DNA of 24,566 nt from an uncultured Blautia sp. Lineage in GTDB: Bacteria; Bacillota; Clostridia; Lachnospirales; Lachnospiraceae. Below are positions 8,359-16,728 of the stretch, in pieces. Location: the NCBI GenBank assembly GCA_934394545.1, contig CAKRRG010000042.1:1-24566 (forward strand), written 5' to 3'. The translations under genes were made by a program, and so were the position numbers. The notes under the pieces were generated by a model. That model saw only the letters and a program-made list of their open reading frames with translations, was not told the DNA's origin and searched no databases. The first letter of the stretch is position 1; every line of letters starts with the position of its first letter.

Positions 8359-9294
8359 TTATTGGCAGGACATGTTGAGGAATTCTTCCATGGCTCTGGT
8401 AAAGTACTTCCCTTTTTTCCAGTAAAAACATACTTTTCTGCAGTTATGCTTTAACGGAAGCTTATAATAAATTACATCCTCATTATGGGGAATGTGTGAG
8501 AGCATAATATCTCCGATAAAAGAAATTCCAAGTCCGGACTGGCAGACGTTATAGGCTGTCATCTGCTGATCCATGTTTAAAACTATATTAGGAGTAAAAT
8601 AGTTGGACTTACAGATCTGCCTGGCTCTTTTTCCGGTGTCATTTTCACCCTTCAGCATAATAAATGGCAGTCCCTGAAAATGATTCAATGGAACCGGTAA
8701 AATCTGCTCCTCCAAAAAAGTTCTGTTTTGTATCTGTTTTTCTGAAAGCTGAAACTCCCTCAGAGAATCATTTACAGGAAAAAGACGGGGAACGGCAAGA
8801 AGAAGATGCTCCTCCTGAAAAATGCGGCTGGCGAAGATTTCAGAATCCAGATCCGTATTATCAAGAATTAGGTCAACCGCACCCTTTTGCAAAAATTCGG
8901 TGAGTCTGGCGGTTGTTTCTTCCACCAGATTTATTTTTATATTGGGATATCGGGTAACAAAATCGGAGATCAGAGGAGGCAGGATCCAGGAAGAGAAGAG
9001 ATTGCTTCCCCCAAGTGTGAGACTGCCGGTATCCAGATTCCCAAGGTCGTGAAGATAGTCGGAAAAACCTTTCTCAATACTGAGAATCTCTTCTACACAT
9101 CGGATGTATTCTTTGCCATATTCTGTGACTTCCAAAGGCTTTGTGCTCCGGTCAAAAACAGGATACCCAATACGCTGCTCCACCCGCTTTACGTTGGCAC
9201 TTAAAGACGGCTGGGAAATAAAAAGATTGGCGGCCGCCTTGGAAAAACTTTTTTCTTTATATACTTCATAAATATATTCCATTCCCTGAAACAT
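8359..9294 (-). CDS. LysR-family transcriptional regulator
   Basis: DNA-binding regulator of 311 residues, the usual LysR length. The N-terminal winged helix-turn-helix (about 1-60) reads FSKAAANLFISQPSLSANVKRVEQRIG, a textbook LysR recognition region. A ligand-sensing substrate-binding domain follows (about 90-300), with GSLTLGGSNLFSSWILPPL and DLILDNTD. The ATG at 9294 has the ribosome site AAAGGAG at proper distance. It is divergent from aspA over 145 bases, the classical arrangement in which a LysR protein controls its divergent neighbour, so control of aspartate breakdown is the natural guess. The effector is unknown. Nearby binding genes give no further clue. Confidence 0.92.
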   Translation of the reverse strand: MFQGMEYIYEVYKEKSFSKAAANLFISQPSLSANVKRVEQRIGYPVFDRSTKPLEVTEYGKEYIRCVEEILSIEKGFSDYLHDLGNLDTGSLTLGGSNLFSSWILPPLISDFVTRYPNIKINLVEETTARLTEFLQKGAVDLILDNTDLDSEIFASRIFQEEHLLLAVPRLFPVNDSLREFQLSEKQIQNRTFLEEQILPVPLNHFQGLPFIMLKGENDTGKRARQICKSNYFTPNIVLNMDQQMTAYNVCQSGLGISFIGDIMLSHIPHNEDVIYYKLPLKHNCRKVCFYWKKGKYFTRAMEEFLNMSCQ

Positions 9295-9321
9295 GAAAAA
9301 CTCCTTTCTAAAATCACCACT

Positions 9322-9343
9322 ATTATAACTTTTAAATTATAAT
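9322..9343. promoter_or_regulatory. Candidate LysR-regulator binding site
   Basis: ATTATAA (9322-9328) and TTATAAT (9337-9343) are perfect inverted arms eight bases apart. A third TTATAA follows at 9346-9351. The block lies just upstream of the aspA -35 box and between the two divergent genes, where LysR proteins usually bind T-N11-A type dyads. The DNA is very AT-rich, so chance similarity is possible. Confidence 0.45.
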
Positions 9344-9363
9344 AATTATAAAAATATATGTAT

Positions 9364-9392
9364 TTGATTATATTATAGCGGGTATATATAAT
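9364..9392 (+). promoter_or_regulatory. Predicted sigma-A promoter of aspA
   Basis: TTGATT (9364-9369) and a perfect TATAAT (9387-9392) are separated by exactly 17 bases. Transcription would begin about 40 bases before the aspA start codon at 9440. Confidence 0.75.
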
Positions 9393-9439
9393 GGGTGCAA
9401 GAAAGAAAAATATGAAATTAAGAAATGGAGATATATAAA

Positions 9440-10861
9440 ATGAGTCAGCAGGAATACCGTACAGAGAAAGATTCAATTGGCACCAAACATGTACCGGAGG
9501 ATGTGTATTATGGAGTGCAGTCATTAAGAGCAGCAGAGAACTTCCATATTACAGGTCTCGCCATGCATCCGGAGATCATCAACAGTCTTGCCTATATTAA
9601 AAAAGCAGCTGCAATTACCAACTGTGAAGCTGGACTTCTGGACAAAAAAAGAGCCCAGGCAATTGTACAGGCCTGTGATGAAATTCTGGATGGGAAATTA
9701 CATGAGGACTTTATTGTAGATCCGATCCAGGGCGGTGCCGGAACCTCTTTAAACATGAATGCCAATGAGGTGATCGCAAACAGAGCCACAGAGATCTTGG
9801 GTGGAAAAAAAGGCGATTATGATGTGGTAAACCCCAATGACCATGTAAACTGTGGACAGTCAACCAATGATGTAATTCCCACAGCAGGAAAAATGACTTC
9901 TCTTCGTCTTCTGAAAAATCTGAAAAAAGAACTGATGAGATTACACAGTGTTCTGAATAAAAAAGCAGAAGAGTTTGACGGAGTTATCAAAATGGGAAGA
10001 ACACAGCTTCAGGATGCAGTGCCCATCCGTCTTGGCCAGGAGTTTAAAGCCTACAGTGTTGCGGTCCTTCGTGATATCAACCGTATGGACAAGGCAATGG
10101 ATGAGATGAGAACCCTGAATATGGGTGGAACTGCTGTTGGAACCGGTCTGAATGCAGATGAGTCTTATCTTCGCAGAATTGTGCCAAACCTCAGCGAGAT
10201 TTCTGATATGGAGCTGGTACAGGCTTATGACCTGATTGATTCCACACAGAACCTGGATCCCTTTGTGGCTGTTTCAGGCGCTGTAAAAGCGTGTGCAGTA
10301 ACCCTGTCAAAAATTGCCAATGACCTGCGTCTGATGTCCTCAGGACCGAGAGCGGGATTTGGGGAAATCAACCTTCCGGCAAAACAGAATGGTTCTTCTA
10401 TTATGCCGGGAAAAGTTAACCCGGTTATTCCGGAAGTAGTCAATCAGGTTGCATTTAATGTAATTGGAAACGATGTGACGATTACAATGGCAGCAGAAGC
10501 CGGTCAGCTGGAGCTGAATGCATTTGAACCCATCATCTTCTATTGCCTGTTCCAGTCCATTGATACCCTTGGTTATGCCGTGCAGACATTTGTGGATAAC
10601 TGTGTGTCCGGAATTACGGCAAACGAGACAAGATGCCGTTACTTTGTAGAAAACAGTGTGGGAATCATAACCGCTATCTGTCCTTATGTAGGCTATCAGG
10701 AAGCTGCTGAAATTGCGAAGGAAGCTATTAAGACAGGAGAATCTGTAAGAAAACTGATCATACAGAAAGGACTTCTTACAGAAGAGCAGATGAATGAGAT
10801 CATGGATCCGGTACAAATGACAGAGCCGGGAATTTCAGGAAAAAACAGCATCAAAATGTAA
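9440..10861 (+). CDS. aspA: Aspartate ammonia-lyase (aspartase)
   Basis: Converts L-aspartate reversibly to fumarate and ammonia in the cytoplasm. The 473-residue product has the fumarase/aspartase superfamily blocks GAGTSLNMNANEVIANRA, NPNDHVNCGQSTNDVIPTA and the catalytic loop GSSIMPGKVNP (318-328). The loop is followed by VIPEVVNQ, which is typical of aspartase; class II fumarase normally has TQCEA there. An upstream in-frame ATG at 9425 would add five residues, but the GGAG at 9427-9430 is the ribosome site for the ATG at 9440, so I choose the latter. It is transcribed alone, from its own promoter, and is divergent from a LysR regulator. In an anaerobe, the fumarate made can serve as an electron acceptor and the ammonia as a nitrogen source. 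Confidence 0.95.
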   Translation: MSQQEYRTEKDSIGTKHVPEDVYYGVQSLRAAENFHITGLAMHPEIINSLAYIKKAAAITNCEAGLLDKKRAQAIVQACDEILDGKLHEDFIVDPIQGGAGTSLNMNANEVIANRATEILGGKKGDYDVVNPNDHVNCGQSTNDVIPTAGKMTSLRLLKNLKKELMRLHSVLNKKAEEFDGVIKMGRTQLQDAVPIRLGQEFKAYSVAVLRDINRMDKAMDEMRTLNMGGTAVGTGLNADESYLRRIVPNLSEISDMELVQAYDLIDSTQNLDPFVAVSGAVKACAVTLSKIANDLRLMSSGPRAGFGEINLPAKQNGSSIMPGKVNPVIPEVVNQVAFNVIGNDVTITMAAEAGQLELNAFEPIIFYCLFQSIDTLGYAVQTFVDNCVSGITANETRCRYFVENSVGIITAICPYVGYQEAAEIAKEAIKTGESVRKLIIQKGLLTEEQMNEIMDPVQMTEPGISGKNSIKM

Positions 10862-10878
10862 GTGATTAAAAAAGAAAT

Positions 10879-10936
10879 CCTCTGTATGGTTGCGTAAAGC
10901 AGTTAGCCCCAAAGCAGCCAGCAGAGGTTTTTTTTC
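10879..10936 (+). terminator. Intrinsic terminator after aspA
   Basis: CCTCTG (10879-10884) pairs with CAGAGG (10922-10927), followed by eight T residues. Inside, GGTTGC pairs with GCAGCC through one G-T pair, giving a two-part stem with a long loop. The position, right after the aspA stop, supports the call. Confidence 0.75.
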
Positions 10937-10956
10937 TTTTATGGTAAAGTAAATTA

Positions 10957-10965
10957 TGGTATGAT
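10957..10965 (+). promoter_or_regulatory. Weak extended -10 promoter candidate for lacZ
   Basis: TGG-TATGAT is an extended -10 element (hexamer 10960-10965). No good -35 is found 16-18 bases upstream; that position holds only T-rich DNA left by the aspA terminator. This fits a promoter depending on an activator, for which the AraC protein encoded downstream is a candidate. Confidence 0.4.
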
Positions 10966-11021
10966 AAAAAAGAATATTATATTTTTCCTTACAAATGATG
11001 TTTATTGAGAAAGGATTGAAT

Positions 11022-14000
11022 ATGAAAGCATTTGATTATTCTATGGTTAAAAACCCAGAGTATTTTAGAGATGGAAGAATAGATGCTCATTCTGACCATA
11101 TCAGTTACAGAAACATGAAAGAGGCTATAGATGGAGAGACTTCTTATCGTCACAGCTTAAACGGTATCTGGAAGTTCCATTATGCCCGTAACTATGGAAA
11201 CACCGTGAAAGGCTTTGAAAAAGAGGATTATTCCTGTAAAAACTGGGATGACATCCGTGTACCTGCACATATCCAGATGGAAGGCTACGATGCACCACAG
11301 TATGCCAATATACAGTATCCATGGGAAGGCCATGAAGATATACACCCAGGAGAGATTCCGGAACATTTTAATCCGGTTGCCAGCTATGTGAAATATTTCA
11401 AAGTTCCAGAGGTAATGATCGGAAAAAGACTTTTCATTTCTTTTCAGGGAGTGGAGAGCGGAATTGCCCTCTGGCTGAATGGCCAGTTTGTGGGATACAG
11501 CGAAGATTCTTTTACCCCGTCAGAATTTGAACTTACGGATTATGTGAAAGAGGGGGAAAACAAACTGGCAGCCCAGGTGTTTAAGTGGACAGCCAGCAGC
11601 TGGTGCGAGGACCAGGATTTTTATCGTTTTTCCGGAATTTACAGGGATGTTTATCTTTATACAGTGCCGGATGTGCATGTATATGATCTTCAGATCAGAG
11701 CTATCCCTAAGGAGAGCCTTGAAGAAGCATCCCTTGAGATCCGAACGGAAACATGGGGAAAAGGAAAAGTACAGTTCCTACTGTCAAAAGAGGGACAGAT
11801 TGTGTTAGAGGATAAAAAGGAACTGGATGGAACAGATACATATTCCTGGACTGTGGAGAATCCGATTCTCTGGAGCGCAGAAGATCCACAGCTTTATGAC
11901 CTGGTTCTTAAAGTTTTTGATGAAAACGACAAGTTGCAGGAAGTGATCCCGCAGAAAATCGGTTTCCGCCGTTTTGAAATGAAAGACGGAATTATGACTT
12001 TAAATGGAAAACGGATTGTATTTAAAGGGGTAAACCGTCATGAATTCAGTTCCATAACAGGAAGATGGGTATCTGAAGAAGAGCTGCGCAAGGATCTTAC
12101 CATCATGAAGCAGAACAACATCAATGCTATCCGTACCTGCCATTATCCGGATGCTTCTCTGATCTACCGGCTTTGTGATGAGTTCGGAATTTATATGATT
12201 GATGAAACCAACCTGGAAAGCCACGGCTCCTGGGATATAGCAGAATTTACGAAGGACTATACCCATGTAGTTCCTCATGATAAGCCGGAATGGCTGGCTA
12301 TGATGTTGGACCGCGCCAATTCTATGTATCAGAGAGATAAGAACCACCCGGCAATCCTGATCTGGTCCTGCGGAAATGAATCCTTTGGGGGCAAGGATAT
12401 TTTTGAAATGTCCCAGCTTTTTAGAAATGCAGATCCTACCCGTCTGGTACATTATGAAGGTGTCTGCCATGACCGCACATATAATGATACCAGTGATATG
12501 GAAAGCCAGATGTATCCATCTGTGGAGGCAATTAAAGAGTTTCTTGCAAAAGATGATTCCAAGCCCTTTATCTGCTGTGAGTATACTCATGCTATGGGAA
12601 ATTCCTGCGGTGCTATGCATAAATATACAGATCTGACAGACACGGAGCCGAAATACCAGGGTGGCTTTATCTGGGATTATATTGATCAGTCTATTTACAA
12701 AAAAGATCGTTACGGAAAAGAGTTCCAGGCATATGGCGGAGATTTTGGCGAGCGTCCTACGGATTATAATTTTAGTGGAAATGGCATTGCATACGGCGGA
12801 AATCGTGATGCTTCTCCGAAGATGCAGGAAGTGAAATTTAATTATCAGAATATTACTGCACAAGTAAGTGCTGATTCTGTGAATGTGATCAACAAGAACC
12901 TGTTTGTAAATACGGATACCTTTGAATGCAGAGTAACTCTTCAGAAGGACGGAAAAGTGATTCGTACAGCAGTCCTTAACACAGCAGTGGCTCCTTTGAG
13001 CCAGATGGAATATGCTCTTCCGTTTCAGAAAGAGGAAAAAGCCGGCGAGTACACAGTAACCGTTTCCTTCCATTTGAAAGAAGATAAAACATGGGCAAAA
13101 GCAGGTCATGAGGTAGCCTTTGGCCAGTATGTTTACCAGGTGGAAGCAGCTGTGAAGCCTTGCACGGAGCATCTGGAAGTAATCCATAGTACCCATAATA
13201 TTGGCGTGCACGGAGCTGAATTTGAGGTGCTTTTCTCTGTATTGAACGGTGGTCTTGTTTCTTATAAATACGCGGGAAAAGAGATGATCGAGGCGATTCC
13301 AAAGCCTAATTTCTGGCGTGCACCAACAGACAATGACTGTGGAAATCTGATGGCAATGCGGTATGGACAGTGGAAGCTTGCCAGCATGTATGTAAACCAT
13401 AAGGATTACCGCGGAGAGGCATATGGACCTGGAAATGTACCAAAGGTAGAGGAAAAAGAGCATTCCGTAAAGGTATCCTATACCTATTTCCTTCCAACAA
13501 TTCCGGCGGCTGCGTGTACACTTGCTTATGAAGTTTTCGGAGATGGAAGGGTTCGTACCACACTTTCCTATGATCCTGTGAAAGAGCTTGGCGATATGCC
13601 GGAATTTGGCGTGATCTTCAAATTCAATGCAGATTATGATCACGTATCCTGGTATGGCCTTGGAGAAGCGGAGACCTATGCAGACCGTAAAAAAGGTGCG
13701 AAGCTTGGAATCTACGACAACATGGTAAAAGATAATGTGGCAAGATATATGGTTCCACAGGAATGCGGTGCCAAGGAAGAGGTCAGATGGGCGAAGATCA
13801 CAGACCGGAAAGGCAGAGGTATGCTCTTTGAGATGGATAAGGAAAATGGCCCGATGATGTTTTCGGCCCTGCCATACACCCCTCATGAAATGGAAAATGC
13901 AATGCATCCATATGAACTGCCCCAGATTCATTATACAGTAGTGCGTGTGGCAAAAGGCCAGATGGGAATTGCAGGAGACGACAGCTGGGGAGCAAGAACC

Positions 14001-14066
14001 CAGGAAGAATATCTGCTGGATACAAGTAAGCCTATGGAGTTTTCATTTGTATTTAAGGGAATCTGA
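11022..14066 (+). CDS. lacZ: Beta-galactosidase, glycoside hydrolase family 2 (LacZ type)
   Basis: Hydrolyses terminal beta-galactosides such as lactose; no signal peptide is seen, so cytoplasmic. The product of 1014 residues is close to the E. coli enzyme (1023). Domains in order are the GH2 sugar-binding domain (about 40-210, with GVESGIALWLNGQFVGYSED), an immunoglobulin-like domain, the TIM barrel starting near GVNRHEF, and the C-terminal Bgal_small_N domain (FWRAPTDNDCGN onward). The acid/base is E453 in IWSCGNES and the nucleophile E520 in CCEYTHAMGNS. The upstream in-frame ATG at 10995 would add nine residues, but AAAGG at 11010-11014 serves the ATG at 11022. An AraC regulator follows after 45 bases. 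No lactose permease is adjacent, so the substrate may enter through another system, or it may be a different beta-galactoside. Confidence 0.95.
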   Translation: MKAFDYSMVKNPEYFRDGRIDAHSDHISYRNMKEAIDGETSYRHSLNGIWKFHYARNYGNTVKGFEKEDYSCKNWDDIRVPAHIQMEGYDAPQYANIQYPWEGHEDIHPGEIPEHFNPVASYVKYFKVPEVMIGKRLFISFQGVESGIALWLNGQFVGYSEDSFTPSEFELTDYVKEGENKLAAQVFKWTASSWCEDQDFYRFSGIYRDVYLYTVPDVHVYDLQIRAIPKESLEEASLEIRTETWGKGKVQFLLSKEGQIVLEDKKELDGTDTYSWTVENPILWSAEDPQLYDLVLKVFDENDKLQEVIPQKIGFRRFEMKDGIMTLNGKRIVFKGVNRHEFSSITGRWVSEEELRKDLTIMKQNNINAIRTCHYPDASLIYRLCDEFGIYMIDETNLESHGSWDIAEFTKDYTHVVPHDKPEWLAMMLDRANSMYQRDKNHPAILIWSCGNESFGGKDIFEMSQLFRNADPTRLVHYEGVCHDRTYNDTSDMESQMYPSVEAIKEFLAKDDSKPFICCEYTHAMGNSCGAMHKYTDLTDTEPKYQGGFIWDYIDQSIYKKDRYGKEFQAYGGDFGERPTDYNFSGNGIAYGGNRDASPKMQEVKFNYQNITAQVSADSVNVINKNLFVNTDTFECRVTLQKDGKVIRTAVLNTAVAPLSQMEYALPFQKEEKAGEYTVTVSFHLKEDKTWAKAGHEVAFGQYVYQVEAAVKPCTEHLEVIHSTHNIGVHGAEFEVLFSVLNGGLVSYKYAGKEMIEAIPKPNFWRAPTDNDCGNLMAMRYGQWKLASMYVNHKDYRGEAYGPGNVPKVEEKEHSVKVSYTYFLPTIPAAACTLAYEVFGDGRVRTTLSYDPVKELGDMPEFGVIFKFNADYDHVSWYGLGEAETYADRKKGAKLGIYDNMVKDNVARYMVPQECGAKEEVRWAKITDRKGRGMLFEMDKENGPMMFSALPYTPHEMENAMHPYELPQIHYTVVRVAKGQMGIAGDDSWGARTQEEYLLDTSKPMEFSFVFKGI

Positions 14067-14097
14067 GATGCATCAGACCAGTCAGTATGGCGGTTAG

Positions 14098-14106
14098 AAA
14101 GGAGGT
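14098..14106 (+). promoter_or_regulatory. Ribosome binding site that fixes a GTG start
   Basis: AAAGGAGGT is complementary to the 16S rRNA tail and lies six bases before the GTG at 14112. A TTG at 14110 is out of frame, and no ATG is suitably spaced. Confidence 0.85.
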
Positions 14107-14111
14107 GCCTT

Positions 14112-15095
14112 GTGCATAAGGAACTATTGGAACAGCTTCGTGAAATTACAGAAGAAGAGAGAAGGATCCTCAATGGGGAAGCAGAAGTGGACAAGGATCT
14201 TTACACATCAGGAAGCGATTTTACCATTGACAGCAATAAGATGCTGGAAGAGGGAAAGCTGATCGCAATCCGTACCCATACCCGGTTTGTTCATTTTCCC
14301 CTTCACCGCCATAATTATGTGGAAGTGCTCTATGTATGTGAGGGCTCTCTTACCAATATTATAGATGGCAAACAGGTCATTGTGCGAAAGGGCGAACTTC
14401 TTTTTCTCAATCAGTTTACCCATCATGAGATTCTTGCAGCTGGTAGGAATGACATTGCCATAAATTTTATGGTATTGCCGGAATTTTTCGATGTGGCGTA
14501 TTCAATGGCCGGAAATAACAATGTTCTGGCAGATTTTCTGGTGAATGTATTGCGCCGGGATAACCAGCAGGGAGAATATCTCCATTTTAAGGTATCTGAG
14601 GTGCTGCAGATCCAGAATCTTCTGGAAAATATCATTTATTCCCTTGTAACTGGAAGGGGCAGCCAGAATAAAATCAATCAGACCACAATGGGGCTTATTT
14701 TTCTTTATCTTATGGATTCTGTCCAGTATGTGGAAATGCGCCTTCCCAACCAGTATGAGAATATGATATCTATGACGACGCTGGACTATATTGAGCAGAA
14801 ATACCGCACGGCCACTTTGACTGAGCTATGTGACATGCTTCACCTTCCTATGCATGTATTAAGCAAAATGATAAAAAAATCAACAGGCTTTAATTTCAAG
14901 GAACTGCTTCAACGGAAGCGTCTTAGTAAGGCAGTGGAACTGATGTGTGATACCGATCTTCCTATCAGTGATATCATTGCTGCAGTGGGATATGAGAACA
15001 ACAGTTATTTTCACCGTGTATTCAAGGAAAGATACCAGGTAACGCCAAGGGCTTTTCGTGTGGCGAATAAGAAAAATGATAAAGTAAGACTATAG
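14112..15095 (+). CDS. AraC-family regulator with N-terminal cupin sensor
   Basis: Transcription factor of 327 residues. The N-terminal cupin domain (about 50-130) has the HxH...E pattern in PLHRHNYVEVLYVCEG (H65, H67, E71), where AraC proteins bind sugar. The C-terminal domain (about 221-320) has two helix-turn-helix units, with TLTELCDMLHLPMHVLSKMI and VGYENNSYFHRVFKERYQVTPRAFR. Translation starts at GTG behind a near-perfect ribosome site. It follows lacZ by 45 bases on the same strand, so it is likely co-transcribed and likely regulates lacZ. It also stands just upstream of the BMP-family importer, whose promoter is 75 bases beyond its stop codon, so it may control that operon too. Both targets are inference. 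Confidence 0.92.
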   Translation: MHKELLEQLREITEEERRILNGEAEVDKDLYTSGSDFTIDSNKMLEEGKLIAIRTHTRFVHFPLHRHNYVEVLYVCEGSLTNIIDGKQVIVRKGELLFLNQFTHHEILAAGRNDIAINFMVLPEFFDVAYSMAGNNNVLADFLVNVLRRDNQQGEYLHFKVSEVLQIQNLLENIIYSLVTGRGSQNKINQTTMGLIFLYLMDSVQYVEMRLPNQYENMISMTTLDYIEQKYRTATLTELCDMLHLPMHVLSKMIKKSTGFNFKELLQRKRLSKAVELMCDTDLPISDIIAAVGYENNSYFHRVFKERYQVTPRAFRVANKKNDKVRL

Positions 15096-15117
15096 AAGAA
15101 TGCGTAATAACATTCTT
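15096..15117 (+). other. Short hairpin after the AraC gene
   Basis: AAGAATG (15096-15102) pairs with CATTCTT (15111-15117) over an eight-base loop, directly after the stop codon. The following bases are A-rich, not T-rich, so it is at best a poor terminator on the plus strand. Read-through into the BMP operon is possible. Confidence 0.4.
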
Positions 15118-15136
15118 ACAAAAAATTTATCATTTG

Positions 15137-15155
15137 TTCAAAAATATTTTTTGAA
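15137..15155. promoter_or_regulatory. AT-rich inverted repeat upstream of the BMP operon promoter
   Basis: TTCAAAA (15137-15143) and TTTTGAA (15149-15155) are perfect arms around a five-base centre. It ends about 15 bases before the -35 box, where class-I or class-II activators bind. The AraC regulator encoded just upstream is the obvious candidate ligand, though AraC sites are often direct repeats. Confidence 0.4.
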
Positions 15156-15169
15156 TTGTTTATAAAAGG

Positions 15170-15198
15170 TTGACATTCAATTAGAAAAAAAATAAAAT
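15170..15198 (+). promoter_or_regulatory. Strong predicted promoter of the BMP-family importer
   Basis: A perfect -35 TTGACA (15170-15175) and TAAAAT (15193-15198) are separated by 17 bases. CGGTAACGTTT follows at the expected start of transcription and has an AACGTT core that could be an operator. The leader to the ATG at 15276 is about 70 bases. Confidence 0.8.
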
Positions 15199-15275
15199 AA
15201 CGGTAACGTTTAAGATTTTTCTTACTATAGAGGGGAAAAGTCTCAGGCAAATAAAAATATCAAGGAGGAAGTAAA

Positions 15276-16580
15276 ATGAAAAAAATGTGTAAAAAATTTG
15301 TCAGCCTTCTTCTTGCAGCGGCGATGGTGCTCACGATGATTGCCTTCGCATCTGTTGTTTATGCCGCTGACGAGGACAGCGTTGAAGCTGATCCGAACTT
15401 CAAGGTGGGAGTTATTCTTGTAGGTGATGAGACAGAAGGATATTCTGCAGCTCATATCGCTGGTGTTAAGGAAGCAGCTAAAGAGTTGGGCCTTGAGGAT
15501 AGCCAGATCATCTGGAAGTATAAGGTTCCGGAAGATTCCAGCTGCTACGATGCAGCAATCGACCTTGTAGGCCAGGGATGTTCTATGGTAATCGGAAACA
15601 GCTATGGTCATCAGACATATCTGGTACAAGCTGCTCAGGAATATCCGGATGTAACATTTGTTTCCATGACAGGTGATTTTGCAGCAATCAGTGGATGCGA
15701 GAATTTCAAGAACGCATTTACCAACATCTATGAATCCCGTTATGTATCCGGTGTTGTAGCTGGTCTGAAGCTGAAAGAGATTCTTGAGGATGGTACTCTT
15801 ACCACAGAGACACAGCCAGACAGCTTTGATGCAGACGGCAATGTAAAGGTTGGTTATGTTGGAGCATTCAGCTATGCTGAGGTTGTTTCCGGTTATACCG
15901 CATTCTACCTTGGCATTAAGAGCGTTGTTCCGAACGTTGTAATGGAAGTTAAGTACACAAACTCCTGGTTTGATATTGACAAAGAGGGTGCAGCAGCTGA
16001 GGCACTTATTGCAAACGGCTGTGTGATCATCGGACAGCATGCAGACTCCACAGGTGCTCCTGCAGCTACACAGAAGCTTCACGATGATGGCAAGATCTGC
16101 TACTCTGTAGGCTACAATATTGATATGCTTGAGACTGCTCCTACAGCAGCACTTACCTCTGCAACCAATAACTGGGCAGTATATTACAAACATGCAATTG
16201 CAACTGTAATGGGTGGCGGAGATCTTGAGCAGGACTGGTCCGCAGGATATAATGATGATGCAGTAGGAATCACAGCACTTGGTGAGTCCTGTGCAGAAGG
16301 CACTGCAGATTATGTTGCTGACGTTGAAAGCAAGCTGAAAGATGGTTCTCTTCAGGTATTTGATACTTCTACATTTACGGTAGGCGGTGAGAAAGTTACT
16401 TCTGCACCGGTTGATCTTTCCTTCATGGATTACACAACTGATCCTGCAACTGTTGTATATCAGGGTGAGACTGTTGAAGCAATCGAGGATGGACATTTTG
16501 CAGAGTCCACATTCAGAAGTGCGCCATACTTTACACTTCGTATTGATGGAATCACAGAAGATGCAGACGCTGTTGAATAA
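15276..16580 (+). CDS. BMP-family (PnrA/NupN-like) substrate-binding protein of an ABC importer
   Basis: Extracytoplasmic receptor, probably for purine nucleosides by family. A signal peptide of about 30 residues ends in VYA before ADED, a signal-peptidase-I site; no lipobox is present, although many Gram-positive relatives are lipoproteins. The mature domain (about 42-360) has the BMP hallmarks GVILVGDETEGYSAAHIAGVKEA, the repeated-domain core MVIGNSYGH, YESRYVSGVVAG, GYVGAF, IIGQHADSTGAP and YSVGYNIDM. At 434 residues it is longer than typical BMP proteins (about 350), with a C-terminal extension after about residue 365. The ribosome site AAGGAGG precedes the ATG. It is the first gene of an operon with a strong promoter. 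Its position after lacZ-AraC makes a sugar or sugar-derivative ligand conceivable, but nothing in the sequence shows this. Confidence 0.92.
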   Translation: MKKMCKKFVSLLLAAAMVLTMIAFASVVYAADEDSVEADPNFKVGVILVGDETEGYSAAHIAGVKEAAKELGLEDSQIIWKYKVPEDSSCYDAAIDLVGQGCSMVIGNSYGHQTYLVQAAQEYPDVTFVSMTGDFAAISGCENFKNAFTNIYESRYVSGVVAGLKLKEILEDGTLTTETQPDSFDADGNVKVGYVGAFSYAEVVSGYTAFYLGIKSVVPNVVMEVKYTNSWFDIDKEGAAAEALIANGCVIIGQHADSTGAPAATQKLHDDGKICYSVGYNIDMLETAPTAALTSATNNWAVYYKHAIATVMGGGDLEQDWSAGYNDDAVGITALGESCAEGTADYVADVESKLKDGSLQVFDTSTFTVGGEKVTSAPVDLSFMDYTTDPATVVYQGETVEAIEDGHFAESTFRSAPYFTLRIDGITEDADAVE

Positions 16581-16613
16581 ATAATCTGAGAAACCACGAA
16601 TTACATGAAATCC

Positions 16614-16643
16614 AAAAGGGGAGCTCTAAAAAGCTTCCCTTTT
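16614..16643 (+). terminator. Intra-operon hairpin, likely partial terminator after the binding-protein gene
   Basis: AAAAGGGGAGCT (16614-16625) pairs with AGCTTCCCTTTT (16632-16643) with one G-T pair, giving a 12-pair stem and a six-base loop. The T-tract is short (TTTTGTT), which suggests incomplete termination. Such a device would yield more binding protein than membrane subunits. Confidence 0.65.
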
Positions 16644-16728
16644 GTTAGCTTTGTTCACAGCAGTAATAAGGGTGTGTCTAAATAGGATACAGTGTTTAAG
16701 AAAATAAAGGGAAGGGAGGCACAACACT

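Noticed and set aside
9440..10861. Class II fumarase
   Set aside because: The residues after GSSIMPGKVNP are VIPEVVNQ, the aspartase form.
12000..13931. A 643-codon open frame on the minus strand opposite lacZ
   Set aside because: The plus strand encodes a complete beta-galactosidase with both catalytic glutamates. The reverse frame is rich in Cys, His and Ile and has no recognisable domain.
15243..16496. A 417-codon minus-strand open frame opposite the BMP receptor
   Set aside because: It has an abnormal composition (very Cys/Ser/Ile-rich) and no domain, and it lies opposite a well-supported gene.
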